A program made the translations under genes and the position numbers. A DNA stretch of 8,239 nucleotides from Nitrospirota bacterium. GTDB lineage: Bacteria; Nitrospirota; Nitrospiria; Nitrospirales; Nitrospiraceae. Below are positions 6,919 to 8,239 of the stretch, piece after piece (position 1 is the first letter of the stretch; each line of letters opens with the position of its first letter). Under the pieces are notes generated by a model. The model searched no databases. It was given only the letters and a program-made list of their open reading frames with translations, and was not told the origin of the DNA. The stretch spans positions 1 to 8,239 of the forward strand of contig SCVQ01000402.1 in NCBI GenBank assembly GCA_004296865.1. The letters run 5' to 3'.

Positions 6919-6982
6919 TGAAGCTACGCCTGGCAAGGAGAAACGCCTTTGTCCTCCATCAACCAAGCTTAAATTTTTGCTA

Positions 6983-7011
6983 CTTGTATCAAAGCTCACT
7001 GTCCCTGTCAA
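6983..7011 (-). promoter_or_regulatory. Sigma-70-like promoter for the leader and lipoprotein transcript
   Basis: Read on the minus strand, TTGACA (7006-7011, a perfect -35) is followed after 17 bases by TACAAG (6983-6988, four of six -10 bases). Transcription would begin near 6976 and cross both leader units towards the lipoprotein gene. It shares the intergenic region with the divergent plus-strand gene. Confidence 0.6.
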
Positions 7012-7016
7012 GAGGA

Positions 7017-7050
7017 TTTATTTTTGCCTCAGGTTTTTTTATGGTACTCT
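7017..7050 (+). promoter_or_regulatory. Weak possible promoter of the plus-strand gene
   Basis: This is an AT-rich stretch with a T7 run. TATGGT (7040-7045) with TTTATT 17 bases upstream (7017-7022), or TACTCT (7045-7050), could serve as promoter boxes. Either would place the transcript start very near the ATG at 7062, giving an almost leaderless message, in line with the lack of a ribosome site there. Confidence 0.25.
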
Positions 7051-7061
7051 AAGCCGCCGGC

Positions 7062-8129
7062 ATGGAGAAACCACGCCGTACCCGAATTCTACATATGATG
7101 AGACTAAAACCAAACCCTCTATCGGTATCTCTAGCAATTACGCTGGCGCTCACCGGCCTGATGGCAGCCGCCTGTACGATAATCCCCAGGCAGGACACCA
7201 CGGTTTACGATGGGCCTGGAGGCTCCGTCTCCCTCGAAGACCTCCCGGATCACACGGTCCGCGTCACCCATCCCGTCACACTCCCTTCCGCATTGCTCAC
7301 GCAAACGCTACGCGGCTTACATGTCAAAGATCAGCAACGACTGTTGCAGACCTTGACCTCAGGTTTTCCTCAACCCAACCCGGTCTTTTCAGATGACGCC
7401 GCAGCCTTACTGGGGCCTCATATCGCTTCGGCCTTAGCCAAGGCGAAACCCACACAATGGGTCCGCTTCCGCGCGCTCACCACGACGACGACGGGAATAG
7501 AAACAAGCGAGGGCACCGTCTATAGAACCGGTTCGTCTCTCTACGTAACGCTCCAGCGCTATCGCTACAACCCGGCCAGACAGAGCGGCGACTCCAAACC
7601 GCTTCGGGAACCGTTGGAACGATGGGGCCTCGGCCAGCGCGAACTGTTGTTTTTCCCTGAGGCAGCCCGCAGCTCCGACGGCATCCCTCCGCCGATCGAA
7701 AGTCCGCATCAGACAACCGTCGGCATCGACTATGCCAAGCTGCAAACCTTCCCTGAGACGGCCAGCAGGCCGATAGCCCCGCCCCCCTCAGCGGCCCAGG
7801 TCGCCACGACACAGGACCGCCCGCGCATCGCCCCCCCCAGCACCTTGCCGCCCGGTACCGTGGCCGGCACGCAAGAAACAGGAGCCAACCCCTCCCCCCT
7901 GTCTCCCCCTGCCGATCCAACGGCCGGACAAGCCCAAGACCTGCAGTCCATCAAGGATCTGCTCATCAAGAGGGACCTGGAACTGCAAGCCACGCAGAAG
8001 GAATTGCAAGAAATCAAAAAGAAGCTGGCCGAGAAAGAAAACAAGCCCAAAAACCCCAAACAACCCAAAAACAAGACAGCCTCGCCAGACAAGTCGAAGC
8101 AATCCTCTGCTCCTGCCTCAGCCAAGTAA
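7062..8129 (+). CDS. Putative lipoprotein with C-terminal coiled coil and basic tail, function unknown
   Basis: A 355-residue protein that I do not recognise. A hydrophobic segment ends in L-M-A-A-A-C, so Cys38 is a likely, though not perfect, lipidation site. An apparently folded region follows (about 45-235), including a conserved-looking strand GTVYRTGSSLYVTLQRYRY. Next is a long Pro/Ala/Ser-rich linker (about 240-295), then a coiled coil (DLQSIKDLLIKRDLELQATQ and on through KKKLAEKEN, about 297-330) and a Lys/Pro/Ser-rich tail. The layout suggests an envelope protein anchored by lipid at one end and reaching out through a flexible linker to oligomerise or touch peptidoglycan or nucleic acid with its basic tail; this is inference. 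No ribosome site precedes ATG 7062 or the alternatives at 7095 and 7098, which would give a more normal signal peptide length. It diverges from the leader promoter. Confidence 0.8.
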   Translation: MEKPRRTRILHMMRLKPNPLSVSLAITLALTGLMAAACTIIPRQDTTVYDGPGGSVSLEDLPDHTVRVTHPVTLPSALLTQTLRGLHVKDQQRLLQTLTSGFPQPNPVFSDDAAALLGPHIASALAKAKPTQWVRFRALTTTTTGIETSEGTVYRTGSSLYVTLQRYRYNPARQSGDSKPLREPLERWGLGQRELLFFPEAARSSDGIPPPIESPHQTTVGIDYAKLQTFPETASRPIAPPPSAAQVATTQDRPRIAPPSTLPPGTVAGTQETGANPSPLSPPADPTAGQAQDLQSIKDLLIKRDLELQATQKELQEIKKKLAEKENKPKNPKQPKNKTASPDKSKQSSAPASAK

Positions 8130-8173
8130 GCCCTCTGCTCCCTCTTCTCTCCCGGAGGGAAGACTTAGAAAAA

Positions 8174-8208
8174 GAAGGGCGGTCCGATGAAACACCGGAC
8201 CGCCCTTC
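8174..8208. terminator. Strong hairpin terminator after the plus-strand gene
   Basis: GAAGGGCGGTCCG (8174-8186) pairs perfectly with CGGACCGCCCTTC (8196-8208) over 13 bp with a nine-base loop. The plus-strand side is followed only by CTAGATTT, while the minus-strand side is followed by CTTTTTC, so it may end transcription from both directions. Confidence 0.75.
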
Positions 8209-8220
8209 CTAGATTTGGCC

Positions 8221-8235
8221 GAGCCTCTCAGGCTC
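8221..8235. other. Short hairpin at the right edge
   Basis: GAGCCT (8221-8226) pairs with AGGCTC (8230-8235) with a three-base loop, 12 bases after the terminator. The window ends four bases later, so any T tract or wider role cannot be judged. Confidence 0.35.
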
Positions 8236-8239
8236 AACC

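Larger units (their letters stand above)
6867..6976 (-). ncRNA. Candidate leader/small RNA unit 1
   Basis: This is a transcript of about 110 bases, predicted from the promoter at 6983-7011 to terminator 1. It carries a GGAG...CTCC stem with the anti-Shine-Dalgarno sequence CTCCTT (6935-6940), then the shared 16-bp element and the terminator. A very short frame (ATG at 6959, 11 codons plus stop) has no convincing ribosome site. It could be the first half of a double attenuator or a small RNA able to pair with ribosome sites. No known riboswitch or RNA family is recognised. Confidence 0.4.

Noticed and set aside
6736..6976. CRISPR array or known riboswitch (glycine, c-di-GMP, fluoride, guanidine)
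   Set aside because: Only two copies of the repeat are present, 134 bp apart, too few and too widely spaced for CRISPR. By eye, none of the conserved cores of those riboswitches is present.

Overview
The window reads as an accessory nitrogen-acquisition and regulation locus of a Gram-negative bacterium, most probably Nitrospira or a close relative in Nitrospirota. This rests on recognised protein styles (an OmpL-like BBP2 porin beside Amt and P-II, a CmpA/NrtA-type binding protein, small helical lipoproteins of a kind common in that group), on GC-rich coding sequence and on strong Shine-Dalgarno sites. It is an inference from the sequence, not a database result.

Layout. Everything from position 1 to about 6980 reads on the minus strand, so gene order follows falling coordinates. 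After a sigma-70-like promoter (6983-7011) comes a stretch of about 290 bases without a clear gene (6692-6980). It holds two tandem, similarly built units, each with the 16-bp element TGGACAATGACGTCCT followed at once by an intrinsic terminator. Then come a small helical lipoprotein (6326-6691), a BBP2-type outer-membrane porin (4863-6236), an Amt ammonium transporter (3420-4838) and a P-II protein of the GlnB/GlnK family (2972-3310). A third element of related design (hairpin with core GACAATGTCGTC, then a 12-bp stem and a T7 tract) separates glnK from a NifA-like sigma-54 activator (1546-2796). Last are a Tat-exported CmpA/NrtA-like ABC binding protein (164-1465) and the probable first codons of another gene (1-28). 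On the plus strand, a divergent gene encodes a putative lipoprotein of unknown function with a coiled coil and a basic tail (7062-8129), followed by a strong hairpin terminator.

How it may work together. Porin, Amt and P-II form a plausible ammonium-uptake operon: outer-membrane passage, inner-membrane transport, and a uridylylatable P-II (Tyr51) that can gate Amt. The sigma-54 activator has no receiver or full GAF domain, so P-II is a reasonable candidate input; it may control the downstream binding-protein gene or others. The least explained part is the set of three elements sharing GACAATGWCGTC, each placed just before a terminator-like hairpin. They could be a family of cis-acting attenuators, or tandem small RNA genes. 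A second oddity is a coding-like +1-frame tail directly after the amt stop codon.
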